Shown here piece by piece: positions 26,425 through 39,186 of a stretch of DNA of 64,000 nt; the stretch's first letter is position 1; each line of letters starts with the position of its first letter. The notes under the pieces are model-generated. The model did no database searches, had not been told where the DNA came from, and saw only the letters and a program-made list of their open reading frames with translations. The DNA lies in contig JABVXV010000077.1 in the NCBI GenBank assembly GCA_013365325.1, positions 124,001 through 188,000 of the forward strand, written 5' to 3'. The stretch is from Dipetalonema caudispina. Lineage: Eukaryota > Nematoda > Chromadorea > Rhabditida > Onchocercidae. The translations under genes were made by a program, and so were the position numbers.

Positions 26425-27643
26425 GTAAGTGTGATGCCGGTGTTAGTTGGTCAGTTATCGTCGATTTTAGTAGACTTGATAAGCCTTGGCTTGTCTGCAT
26501 CCCTTTTCGGAGAATTTTAATGATTCATGATTTATGTAATTTCTGAGCATCAGTTGGTTATGGGATTGTTTCTTGTTGCGTTCGTTCATCTTTAATTGAA
26601 ATATTTTTATCATTTCTTTTGGTATTTAAATAATTTAAATTGTTGAAATGGATTTTTTTTTTGTGGAAATTCGTTTCATTGCTTGTATCATCGTTTTGAT
26701 CAGAGAGAGATGTGCTTTCAGGTTGAATTTTTTGAGTTGTTTTATGATTTTTTTTTCTTGAAATTTTGTTTTTTTTTTTTTTTTTTTTTTTTTTTGTGTG
26801 TGTTCACTGGGAATCAGTTCAAGATTGATAGCTGATGACGGATATATAACACAGTGACACTTGTTGCTTAATTCTTTCGATCCGGATTTGTTTTTGCTCC
26901 ATAAAAAATCTGAATTAAAAAAAAAAAAAAGTTTTATAATACGAATTTTCTTCGAAACGAAGTTGCTAGAACATTTTTTGTTATCTTTTCAAAGTTAGTT
27001 TTTACAATACAAAGTTGTCTTACTTTTCCTTCTTTCCCTACAATCATGGAGGGAAGTTTTGGATTTAAAAAGATCTTGTTGTGCGTGTTTTCCCTGATGC
27101 AATTATATGCAATTTTCTTGATAAGATAGAAGGTTCAAATTTTGTTTTCTTTTAATCATGTTCCCAATAATAATTTCACAAACGTGGCGAACCGTATTGG
27201 TCTCGCTGAACGTTGAAATCCCAAATTCATTTCAAGGTGAGACTTTCAGGAGATATAAATAGGGCCTTGAAATGTTCCGAAATTCCGGTATTTTCTAATA
27301 TCTGCAATATGACTTTCATAGTAGTAACTGTTTCCTATGTCCTGTGGATTCTGATTTTGGTTTGGACTCTCTGAAATTAATCGCCACGAACTTCCAGAAA
27401 TTCAGAATCTCGAGTAGCGGTCCGAAAATATCTGTTCGTCGTGATTTGATAGAATTTTATGTCACATTTGTTTCTGCCACAAATTCTACCTGACTGATTC
27501 ATTTCCTTTCGTGTATCTCATTGATTTTCATTAAATTGAACTTTTTGAAATATGCAACAACACACAATTGGTGTCTATATCTGATTTTATTCTTGGATCA
27601 TGTAGTGTGGTCTCTGCGGTAGGAATTTGCTCGGAAGTAAGTT

Positions 27644-28123
27644 ATGCTTCAACGTGTAATGCTTAGAAATTTCACCCTCCCCAGAATACCTGTAGTGGGC
27701 GGATTCCATGAAATATTGATCCGTGAAACGGAATACCTAAACTGGTTTCTGCACATCGGCTGGTATGCTATCTCTTATCTCGAGTCTGGAGATAAGGCGA
27801 GCTGTATTCTGCAACCTGAGAGACAGGAGATAGATCTTACTAGGTATATTTATCCAGAATGGATTATATACTTCTTCACAACCTATCCGACTGGAATTAT
27901 CCGTCTATTATTCCTCGATAAAGAAACACTTACCAAACACAATTCATTGTTCTCATTCATCAAGCAACAATATGCCAGAAGAATCATCAATTTTATTGAT
28001 TTTTCTTGGGAAGGAAATAACTTTAGATTTTTACTTCACATAAACAATCATCATATTGGTGCGGGGAGTGAACAACAAGCAGAGAAAAGGATAAACACGT
28101 TCCTCGGACTTCTGATACAATGA
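27644..28123 (+). CDS. unrecognised intronless ORF, 159 residues
   Basis: ATG to TGA without interruption, with an in-frame TAA just before the ATG. Such length is improbable by chance in this AT-rich DNA, and codon use is more GC-rich than the surroundings (ACC CTC CCC, GTG GGC GGA TTC). The product is rich in aromatic and Ile residues (WFLHIGWYAISYL, YPEWIIYFFTTYP). There is no clear signal peptide or known motif. An internal AG after a pyrimidine run (CCCTCCCCAG near 27684) could be a splice acceptor, making this the last exon of a small spliced gene whose first exon may be at 26361. Alternatives: a lineage-specific gene, a transferred fragment or a retrocopy. It lies tail-to-tail with the PTR gene. 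Confidence 0.45.
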   Translation: MLQRVMLRNFTLPRIPVVGGFHEILIRETEYLNWFLHIGWYAISYLESGDKASCILQPERQEIDLTRYIYPEWIIYFFTTYPTGIIRLLFLDKETLTKHNSLFSFIKQQYARRIINFIDFSWEGNNFRFLLHINNHHIGAGSEQQAEKRINTFLGLLIQ

Positions 28124-28249
28124 CTTCTTTTCATCAAAGCAAGATTATTGATCGAATATAGTAGCGACAATATCTGTATGCTGAAGATACAGCTTCTTTT
28201 TACAAAGATCTAATGGATCAAAATAGGGAACATCTTTCCCAGTTCAAAG

Positions 28250-28255
28250 TTTATT
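28250..28255 (-). terminator. candidate poly(A) signal for the PTR gene
   Basis: AATAAA on the minus strand, about 390 bp past the PTR stop codon. No nearer copy was noticed. Confidence 0.3.
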
Positions 28256-28646
28256 TCAGAAGTACCAACAATCATAGATGGATATCACATTATAGCAAAA
28301 TGGAAATGAATCCTAGTTTTCTTGATGTTTTTTAATCAATTGTTTCATACAATAAGGACGAAACATACAAACGCTAATTACAATACCAATTTAATGGAAA
28401 GGAAAAGGCAAGAGGGGGGTGGGGGCAGAATTCAAAAGTGATCAATCCTGAATATTGACAAATCAAGAATGAAGAGCTCCACTTCTGCAAATTTCTTCCC
28501 TTGCCAGCTTTAATCCAATCCCAGAGTACCAAAACTTCCCCGAAATCGGATTTACATTATATTAGACTTAGTTCCATTCTTGGGATGATATACGAAAAAA
28601 AAAAAGAGAAAACTTCCTTCCGTCATGCTTCTATCATAATCGACAA

Positions 28647-31600
28647 CTATTCGTTAGTCCGTAGTATCCGTAGTTCAGTGGCATTCATATGTCGTCTATC
28701 ATCCTTTTCATGAACAGCCTGATCTTCTTGCTTTCTGCCACCGTTGCTAGCACTAGCATCACCAGTACCACTACTATTACTACCATAAGCATCAGTACCA
28801 GCGGTGGCACCGAATAAGTGCTTTCCGAAAATTGCTCGATAACAATTAAACTCCAATAGAAAGTGAGGTATTAATGATAAGAATGTTGGCAATAATACAA
28901 GACCGTGAAATAAACCCCAAATTACCACCAATGATATCGTTTTCACAAATACCAATGGAATATAATTCTGAAATTTACAAGAAAATAAAATAATTTTTTG
29001 AAATTAAACCAAACATGAAGTTCATTATCTCTGAGATTACTATCAAAACAACCGTTTTATTTCGAAGGTTCGGTATTTCGTGGTATTCCACGATACTTCT
29101 TAAAATATAGTAACCTTTCCCTCTTACATTTAAAATATTTCACATAATTTACAAAGTTCAACCCATGTTTGTTTTCCTTTGCTTTATATCCAATTTCCAA
29201 ATGATTTTCATCTAAATCAAATTCTTACTTCTCTTCTTACAATATATCGTATAGATCCAGTTCGGAAATAATATAACGGAAACTAAAGTCAGATATAACT
29301 AGCTTGACGTTTCTTAAACGAAAACGTGAACATATAACGATGGAAAGAATGCATTTAAATTCATCATTTTCTGGCAATTCTTTTTTTCTTTAACTTCATA
29401 TAATATCAAACCTGTAAAAATGCTAACGGTATTATACAGGCAACCGTACTGATTCCACCTTGTAATGTTGGCCATGCCACACTTTCCAACGTATATTCTA
29501 AGCGTGCCTTGTTGTTCTCCAATCGTGACTTCGTTATTCTTATTCCTTTGATTGTTTTCTTCTCTCCAAGCTGTGATATAGTAATGATTATGAATTGAAA
29601 GAAATTTCAACACTTCATATTTCTTCAACTACGGCATCGCCAAGCTGGGAATTTTGCTACCATTTGGTAACGAACGGTGTATAAATGGAAAAGGTGAACT
29701 GCTGCTTGCACATCATGAAAACTCTTCAAGAACAACAGTTACCTGATGATGATAAGATACATGGGCAGTAAAGTCTACCGACATCCCAATACACATCAGT
29801 ATGGCGCAAAGCGTTGCCGGATCAAGATCCAAATGCCACCAGGACAAAAATCCAATCACGCCTTCAATAATTTCCCAGCACTTGTTGTTGCACTTCCTGC
29901 TAAGGGTGCCCCTTCATCTTTGTTGGCAATAGCAGCAGTAACATTTTTCTTTCATCAAGAGAATTCAAAGACGGATAAAATGGTATGTCGAAATGATCTT
30001 GAAGTTAAAAAGTTGATATGTAACAATCAACAACCCATAAACGATAGCATTATCATTTAGGTTACTATCACTCTTCTCATTGAAAATTTTGTCAACATCG
30101 ACAGGGTTTGTGCCAAACTTCGAAGAAAAACTATTTCTAGTAGGAATAACATCGGATATCACTTCTATCTTCTTGTTACATCCTGGATATTTTCATGATG
30201 TTTGTTTTAGATTAATGACGTCAGTAATTAAATGATCTCAAATGCTGCTGTTCTTTATTATGGTTTTTCCTTTATACTTTAACTTTATATCTGCGAACTC
30301 TATTTTATCGAATACTTAACAGTAAATCTATTTAATCCTTTCATATTTCAGCTCTTGGAATTTTACTTAAAGTAAACTATTCTCTTAACATCGTATCTTT
30401 TCAATCTTACTCGAAGGTATGCCTTATTAAAGAGATGCTGAACGATAATTTGTACTTACCGAAACTTATCGATGCAATAGTAAGAGATGCGATAATTACA
30501 CTGAGTGGATTTTGAATGAATAAACCGCATACTGCTGTCATGCATATTAATGTCCAGATACAAGTCTTCAAAGGAAGAAAATGAAACCTTCTATCCAGAA
30601 AAACTGATGGAGAGTTCAATTCAATATTAGTTATCGGGCAGATTCATAAAGTGAAAGATATTATTGTTAAAGTTACCTGCATAGCTAATGTCTTCAACGA
30701 AAGCATTTGATCGACAAACATCGAATTGGCTTCCCAAACGGATGCATTCAAATCTTTATAAGAATTAACAATGTTACGCCATTTTTGCATTAATTCAATT
30801 CGTTCTTTCCAACTGGTCGAATTCTGATATGTCACCACAAAACAAAAACTTCCCACCGGTATATTCGAATCATTCCTTTTGAAGAAAGGAATTAAAAGTC
30901 CTTTTATAATAATTTAAAACAATCGCAATAGAAATGAATTAGAGATGCAAAGGAAAATGCAAATTATAGCAGAAGGAAATGAAATGAAAAGCAAACTAAG
31001 GGAAGAAGTATAAAAAACATAAAGTGAAATTGAAGAATAAGTAGATGAAAAAAAATGCAAATAAAGTTACCGTCACAAAAAAAGGAATTTCATCCCATAA
31101 ATACTTTTAAAAGAAGCATAGCATCTCTACTACTTATCAATCATACTTAATACGTTCCTAGCATTAAAGGTAAATGTTAGGAAATATGTTTTAACGGAAA
31201 TATCTGATGGTTGTTAAGGATATTTTACAGTATAAAATGTAACGTCTAAAATGCATGCTACATTACTATGGTTTTAAACAAATTTCAAAATATTACCTTA
31301 ATTTTAAAAATTTTTTCCAGTGCTTATAAAGTGGTGAAGACAGAAAATCATTCAATTTGCTGTAATCAATCATTTCCTTTCCAAATTTTGTCTCTTGTTT
31401 TGATACTGGTGAAGTGGTTGTTGTTAATGTTATAGTATCATCCGAAAAATAATCGAAATCGTATAACAAGGCTTCCCACCAATATGTTTTATAATCTCGT
31501 AACCAAAGAAGAGTAAATTCTTTCCCTGAAATATTCGAATTGCACATTCCTTCATTATGTTCAATTATATATAGGGATAAAACACATTTCATTATAATTT

Positions 31601-34600
31601 CCAAAAAGAAAAATTCAATATTATTAAAATTACCAATTTCGTAAGACATAATATCATCCCTTACCTCGACACTTTTCGAGTGTTTCAAAATCATTGACCA
31701 TTGCATCGAATTGTTTAAGAATGCGTTCATTTCGTATATCCAAAGGACTATTAACCAAAATCATTACTGGATAATATTCCGTCCAAACTGTAATCTAATC
31801 AAGCCACGTTTGAGCGAATCCAAACCTAATCTAGCCGGATACTAATGAAGAGATATCTAAGATCTATTGCTTCTAATCTTATGAACTATCTGAATAACTG
31901 ATGTAACGCCTATCTTAAATGGAGTTATGTTTCTGGATTATTTGCAAAAATTGAAAAATTTCAAATTTTCAAACAATGTTCCTATCAAGATAAGAATCGC
32001 TAATGATAAAAAGAAAAAGAGAGATATAAGGTATTACCTGTAGTTGAGATCATGGCATTTGCTTCTTGCAGAGGTGAATTTTTTGGTAGCAATTTTTCTA
32101 CATCCAAGCGTGTTTCAATATTCATTGCACCAATAACACCAAAGAACCAATATACTAAAATGCCAATGAAAGCCAACACACCGAATGGTTTCGATGTTAT
32201 CAGACGACAGTAACATTTCAATGTAGAATTTAATCCAATAATAACCTGTAAATATCATTTCATAAATGCCATATGAAAGTAACATCTATACACACTCAGC
32301 TTATGATATCACATAATTGCTGCAGATATTCGGAACACAGCTAAATTTATAACAATTCTGGAAAACTGCTTCCTATCAGTTGTCTGCTATAACAGCTGGA
32401 CAGAATATTTCAGTAAGAATCAAACAATTTACTAATTATTGCTCTGTTATTCGTAATTAATTTACCAAAACATCTAGCTAAAAAATTGACAAAATTTATG
32501 ATTTATATTTTAAATTTAAATCTAACAACAAATCTTGTTGATTCTATGCGAAATACATAATTATTAATATGTGCCGGATAACAATTATGCGTTAGCATTC
32601 CGGCATAATCTATTCATTGAGTAAGCTCTGAGATGTGTCTGACTCAGTCCACCAACTTGGTATTTTGTCATATTAATTTATTTAAGAATTTTCCCGATCT
32701 GTCTCGATAAGTGCGAAGCTGAATTTTGTCAAAATGTTATTTTCGAAATTCAAAACCAAAACATAACCATAGGAAAACCAGCATCCTTTTTCCTTGTCCG
32801 TTCAACGATGGTTGCCAAATAAAGCAATGGACATAGCAAAACCAATGTGAAGATATATGCAAATGCAAGTGCTATTGCTGTTTCAAAACAAAATAATGCT
32901 ATTTCTGGAATGAAAAAATAATATCAGTACCCTACCGTAAAAATTTAAAATTTTATCGAAATTAGACGTCAAATACGGAAACATTTCAAATTTTGATTAT
33001 GAAAAGTTATTCAAATCCAGTCATTAAAATGCAAGCGATTACTTATCAAAGCTGTTTTGCATATAAATGAAAGTCTCACCAATATATTCACAAAGGTGTA
33101 AAAAGAAGTGAACTGGCCTGGTGTTGGAGTCAATGCGCCGATACCAAATGTGATCACATTGGTAAATGTGGAAATTGTGACCGAAGGTCCAGCTTCTTCT
33201 AATACAAAACCAAGTCTTTGAGGTATCGAACATTCACTTGCTGACCGTAGCCATGAATGGATTACTAGGAATGCACCATTAACGCCTATAAAATTAATAA
33301 GTAATGATTCAGAGAATAAATGGGAAATTTACATCACATACGCTGCCAACATGTTGTTGTTATCACGTGTTCACGTATATTTGCAAGGTGCTATTGTTTC
33401 AACACGAGTATGATATGTAATGTATGCACAATAAGACAGGTAACACATTTTTTGACATTACAGTCAGAATTTTTAAGCGAACGATATGCACGAAGCTATT
33501 CCGACAATTTAATAAAAAAAAATAAGCTTTACATTTGTATGTAGAATGGCTAGGGTTAGATAGGGGACAGAAGATTGAGCAGTTGCAGAGAACAGGTCAA
33601 GGCAAACTGAATATCAGGTCAAGGGAAATAGTAGTTATGACTTACGAAATTTCTGAGTAAAGCATTTCTCACGTCTAGTTCGAATTATGTTACGGATAAT
33701 TCAACATAACTCACATTACTCACAACATAAAAAGCGATCTTCTTTTTTCAAAATTTTTTCCGAATCAACAGTTGACATGAAATTCCGTAATACACCTGCC
33801 TGGAAGCTATTCTTAATAGCTATTTCTTACTGTTAGAATACACAACTTCTTCAAATATCTTCCACTTACCGATTCCCATCACTAGAAAAGGCATAATAAG
33901 CATAATTGTGTTTGTTCGGAGTCGAGCTAATGAAAATAACCCAAAGGTAACGGTAATCGCCAGAATCGGACATGCAATAACGCCAAATGCAACGATTAAC
34001 TTGGCTGGATGCATAACACCAAGTAATAAGGCACTGCCAAGTACTGAGATGGCAACAACCAAAAACATAGCTAAGAAACCTGAAACAGAGCTAATTTCAA
34101 AAAGTTATCTCCAGCTGCTACTTCAAAATGAAAAACTTGTACTTTCACTGTTTTCACTGGTCAAATCTTCTAAATGAAATTGTTGTCTTCAAATTTACCC
34201 TTCAAGTACTGGGTAATTTTGGAAAATTTCAATAGGATAAAAATTTATTATCGATAAATTCCTAACTTTACTTTTCTTTATCGTTTTGTGATACTGTAAT
34301 TTCATATTTATTGAAACAATCCTACCATTTCCTATTTATTGCCATTTTCGTGAAAAATTTTCTGTTATTTTTTCAAAATTAAGACAATTGTTTTCATTTT
34401 TGCGTATAATTTTCTAGTTTTCACAGCAGTTATTGTCTGTCGTTAACATTGTATTATATTTCAAATTTTTATGTCAAACTACTTCAAATCTCTTCTCTTA
34501 TGATTATGTTTGAAACAATCGACAAGTAATTATCCCTCTTACATCCCGTTTCTTAAATATTTTCCGATTAGACAAACAGGCGGCCAGATAAAGTGGTTTA

Positions 34601-37600
34601 CCAAGGTATTTTTCACATGCTAGACATTACTTGAGAAATTCATCGGATATGTATCGGTATTGTCAAATAAAAGCAATATATATTACTGATGAAGTGGCAT
34701 CAGTAGTATATATTGATGGCAATGGAACAGAGTACCGAATGAGAATGATTGGAATCAATCACCAGAAGGTAAAACAATTTACTAAGCTGGCTTTTTGACC
34801 ACTTATTTCAACTTATGCATAGGTTAGGCCTATCGATATAAGGCGAAAATAAGATAAGAGAGAGGAAATCTTGGCAACAATTAGTGGCAGAATGTACGTT
34901 AATAAAATGGCAGACACTAAGCTAAAGAGTGATCGTTGATCAAAAAGGAAATTTAATTTTGTTTTTTAATTTGTGTAGTAAGTGGAGTGGAAGAGAAGAG
35001 AGAAAAACAAAAATTTCACGATTGTTTTTTGCCGGACCGGATATCCAGAAGCGACCCTAGTTGTCGGGAAGAATATTTGGTCAAAGTTGGATGCCATCGT
35101 TGTATCAACGATGTTTCATACCGGACACAAAAGGGCTCTTTCAAGAAGTCAAAGGTTTCAGTTTGGCTGCTGATTAATTATCAATAGATAGAACAATGCC
35201 TAGAAATGTATCCAATAAATCATTTCCTTTTTCTTGTCTCTAATCTTTTTTCTTTTAAAATAAAATTATACGTTATCCCTTCATATTTCGTTTTATCAAA
35301 AATTTCGAGTTTTTTGTTCTTTCGAGAACATTTAACATCAACATTTCTCTTCTTTTTGTTGATAATAAACTGATAAATATGAATGTGAAACATAGGTAAA
35401 TTTGATTCAACGATAGAGAAGAAATAAATATGCATGCAGCACCAATAACACATATTTATGTGATGTGATTAGTTGCGCTACATGCGATAACAGTGATACA
35501 ATTTCCTTGTCTATCACTGCTTTCTTATCATAGGTAAGAATCAGTGTTATCTGTCGCTATTTATTTGAAATTTCCTCTTATTACATCCATTTTTGGCGGT
35601 GTTTTATGGTTAAAAGAGATGAAAAAAGTAAAAATAAAGACATCAACACTTCTAAAACTGATAAACACTTCTGGAAAAATTCTTCAGAAGATGACGAATT
35701 TTTGACATTATTTTGAAAAAATCTAAAAATATCGCTACACTAATAGAACCTGTGGATAGATTAAAATAAATGATTCAAAATTGATGTACGCCATCAAAAA
35801 TGGTGCTCCATTTGAATGTAGAGTCAATAGGCTATTATTGTTGCACCAATTGAATTTTAAATTTAAAAAATCAAAGCAATCTTAATTTGTTCGAAATCTC
35901 TATTCTAATGCAATTTGTAACAAAATATAAATCAAAATACCAAGTTAAAATGCATTTACAATTATTATATTTTGCCAAGTTAGGAACAGCAGCAGTTTCT
36001 TAATTTAGATCGAAAATTTGGTGATTTTATTTTTTGAGTGTATTTATTTATTTGTTTGATAAATAGGATATTGGCGGATACAGGAGAGTACCCAAAAGTG
36101 CATAACAATTAAACCCAGTTAATTAGTCTGTCCCTACATGAATACCTATTATCTTTTTCCTCTTCTATTCGTACCATCAAGTACAACATTCTCATTAAAA
36201 ATGTGAAGAAAGAGAGAGAGAGAGAGAGAAAAAAAAAAAAAAAAAATAAACCAGCAACAAAATAGGGTGCCATCCGTTGCGAATCCTTGATTAGCTCCTG
36301 GTTAACTATTTCTGATCCAAGTACCTGTAATTTTGTATTTGTTTTCCTCCTTTAAAATTAAAATTAAATTGAGGAAGGCTGAGGAAGACGCATACACAAG
36401 AAATTACAAAAAGGATGATTTTCATCTAAGATAAAAGCGGTAACTCGGCAGCTGTTATCAAAAAATAGAGATTTAACTTTTATTTCCCTCCATCCAATAT
36501 GATTAGCATTCTTTTTCTATTAAATAATAAGTAGTCACAAAAATTTGGTTCATTTTATGCAAAGGAGAATCCCGTTAAATGGGAAATTGATTGGAAGAGT
36601 AGCCCAACTACCAGAAGCGATAAGAACTCGGAAATGATCTTAAGAGTAGTTACCTCTGGAAAGAATTTTTTCTAAATTAAATCATTTAGCTGTCTCATAA
36701 TGAAATGAAAGTTCACGTAACAATCGAGACGTACCAACATTTTTATTGGTTGATCAACATAAGTTTGTGTAGCAAATTCATACAGAGCTACTTCCCAAGC
36801 ATTAAGCTTTGCTTCCATGTTACTGCTAGTTACTTGTCCTTGGAAGATCATGAAAATGACCTGAAAGAAGTTTATCATTCTTCTGTCGTTGAATGTCAGG
36901 ACATTTGTGGTGGGAAAATGAATAATACATGTACTATTCAATAAATTATTTGGAAGCAGCTGATAAGATCATACAATCTGTGCAGCAACAATTAGTATAT
37001 AGCCAGTGAAGATTTCTTATACTTCATATATTACCTGGATATATTCAATATTGGTGATCGTTTTCAGAATGGTCTCTTCAGTAACAGTTGCAGAATCCAT
37101 CTTGCCACTGCCCACATTGCTGCTATTACGGCGATTTCCACTGTTAGTATAAGATTGTAAACGAACGCCGTAAAAATTGCGTTCCAAATGAATATCAAAG
37201 CCAGTAATTTTAGCAATTGGATACGTGAGATTGGTTGTTTCGCTACGTACTTTACCTGTTTTCTCTTTTCTGTACTCCTCCAACAATGCATTCTGAAGAA
37301 AGATCGATTTCATATTACATATTCTATTGTGTGTCTCATTGGCTATTTCGGAAGACAAAATTTCGAAATCATATTTCCATCTAGAATCTAAACATACAGT
37401 ACAAACTGGAGGTATGACAAATGAGAAGGTAAAGAATATTTCGGATAAGAGTAAGGAAAAACTATACTCCGCAATCCCAGTGTGAATGAAGTCTATGTGA
37501 AACCGTTTTGTTCAATCCATCTAGTAATTAGATTGATACAGAATTACTCATTTCTCTTTCATAAAAGGAAGCAAGTACGTGAAAGTATTCGATGACAGCA

Positions 37601-39186
37601 TTGGCATTGCATGAAAACCCGCATATTTCCCTGTATACGAATCGTTCACCGGTAGAAGGCACTTCGACAGTGAAATTATCCATAAAGTATCGATGTAATC
37701 GAACCGCTTCTTCTAAGTATTTTAAACGATGCATGGAACCACCATCACGAGCTTGTAGCATTAATGTCGTTAAAGTTGGATCGCCTGATGCCGAAGAAGA
37801 TAATTAAATTACAGATATTGTCAATGAATGTGAAGTTATTTGTCAGAAGAATGAAATTACTAAAATTATATATCCGGAATTCGGGGTATTAGATTAACTA
37901 AGACTCGAAGGCCAAACAGCTAACTTAATTACATCCAAATCGAATAACACAAAATTTGAGCGGGTCCGAACGAGTAAAAGAAGAATTGGAAAATTTTTTT
38001 AAGTTCCCAGCATTACAGAATCTTATCAATTATCACAACACCAACCCTACGGCAACCTCTGATCATATATTATCATCTGATGATTTAACTTTTAGCAGTT
38101 CAGTGCTTAATACCACTAAAATCATTCAAATCTACTAAATATTACAATGAATCTAAAAATTTTGTGTAAACTTGAATTTTGAACAAATTTCATTTTTTTC
38201 ATTCACCCTCTTTCTAACTAAGGAAGAAACCAACCAAATGAATCAGTGAATTCTCGTAGCAAATTGGCTTCTCGCCTTGAGGGTGATGTTGTTGGTGTGT
38301 AACCATCACGAACGCGATCTTCCAGTTTAAGATAATAAATTCCGAATGACATAACTGACATAATGATAGCAGCAATGACATAGGCAAGTGGATACGAACC
38401 GATACTAAAACCGATCAAGCGGAAGACCCTCCGTAAAGTTATCTGTTGACAAAATGCTAATAGTTTGGATGCTTTTGCGCCTGGAATTACAAATTAATTA
38501 AGAAGAAAAACAAAAACTTGACATTGCTGGAAAGTCGAGATTACGAGGTAAGTTTTATCCATTGTGCTTTATCCAGCAATGTTTTCGAGAAGGATTAATC
38601 GAAAATTTCATTCTTGAAATTGCTTAATCCATCGTGTAAGACATGATCGCTTAAGACTGGCTGATCGATATTTTCTTAGTAATTCTCAAATTCTTGTAAT
38701 TCAATTTAAACTGTATGGGACGTTATTGCTACGTAGTCCTGAACAATGAAGCATCTAATTTTAAAGCGCTTCAATCTTAAATATAGACATTGCCAAGAAC
38801 CCAATTTAAACCCTAAAAGTCGATGGAATTTTTCAGAATACACAAAATGAACTGATGGCAAAACAAAAAGTCTTTTCTCTACCGATTCAAAAAAAAAGTG
38901 CACACAAAGGTCAGCAACCTTATGGAACAATAAGTTGTGTAGCATAACCAAGTAAGACCAGGTGATATGACACGACAAAAAGATGACGTCCGGTTCTGAT
39001 GTAATCCATTTAAGGTTGAGTAATCAACAACTAACGATTATTCGCAGTGGCTGAATTGATGCTGAGTGGTAGCTCTTCCTGCATTTCACAACATTCGTTA
39101 TAATTATTGTTTTCAGTCAGATCAACCTTGAAGTTGGAACGTAACTGTTGGCTGCTAGACGTTATTTTTGCAAGTAAAGTTGACAT
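28647..39186 (-). CDS. Patched-related (PTR/PTCHD) sterol-sensing-domain membrane protein
   Basis: Complete 17-exon model, 1054 residues, all phases consistent: 39036-39186, 38235-38480, 37548-37784, 37035-37387, 36735-36860, 36252-36324, 33870-34079, 33118-33285, 32768-32904, 32038-32245, 31665-31787, 31297-31525, 30677-30875, 30460-30565, 29743-29861, 29412-29570, 28647-28967. It is an RND-superfamily protein with about 12 TM segments. TM1 ([19 protein letters not shown]) is near residue 77, followed by an ectodomain with ARDGGSM and FCGF-like (REICGFSC) motifs. The SSD spans residues 385-640 ([41 protein letters not shown]). The second ectodomain has [14 protein letters not shown] and [16 protein letters not shown]10 carries [14 protein letters not shown], and the C-terminal block reads [11 protein letters not shown]4 lacks the usual Asp pair. 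Nematode PTRs act at apical/glial membranes in cuticle and duct formation; which paralogue this is cannot be said. Confidence 0.93.
34655..34737 (+). ncRNA. miRNA-precursor-like hairpin in a PTR intron
   Basis: Arms 34674-34691 and 34698-34715 pair over 18 bp around a 6-nt loop (AAGTGG). The only non-Watson-Crick pair is a G-U on the plus strand. An internal loop separates this from an outer CGGTA/TACCG stem at 34655-34659 and 34733-34737. Length (83 nt) and shape fit a pre-miRNA, although the loop is short. It sits in the longest PTR intron, antisense to the host gene if the plus strand is transcribed. No known mature miRNA was recognised. Confidence 0.3.
36210..36246 (-). repeat. (CT)n plus poly-T tract beside PTR exon 6 donor
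   Basis: Read on the minus strand, a T run of about 17 followed by about ten CT units starts 6 nt past the weak donor (G|GTTTAT) of the 73-bp exon 36252-36324. Confidence 0.85.

Larger units (their letters stand above)
25239..27643. other. 3' flank of p66 gene and intergenic spacer
   Basis: Contains the likely p66 3' UTR and a spacer with no assigned gene, apart from one orphan exon-like block. A 27-bp T run lies at 26769-26795. A TATAAATA box-like motif lies near 27253, about 390 bp before the 159-codon ORF. Confidence 0.5.

Noticed and set aside
38706..38978. 90-codon minus ORF in PTR intron 1
   Set aside because: Exon 1 and exon 2 join in perfect phase around it; no motif.
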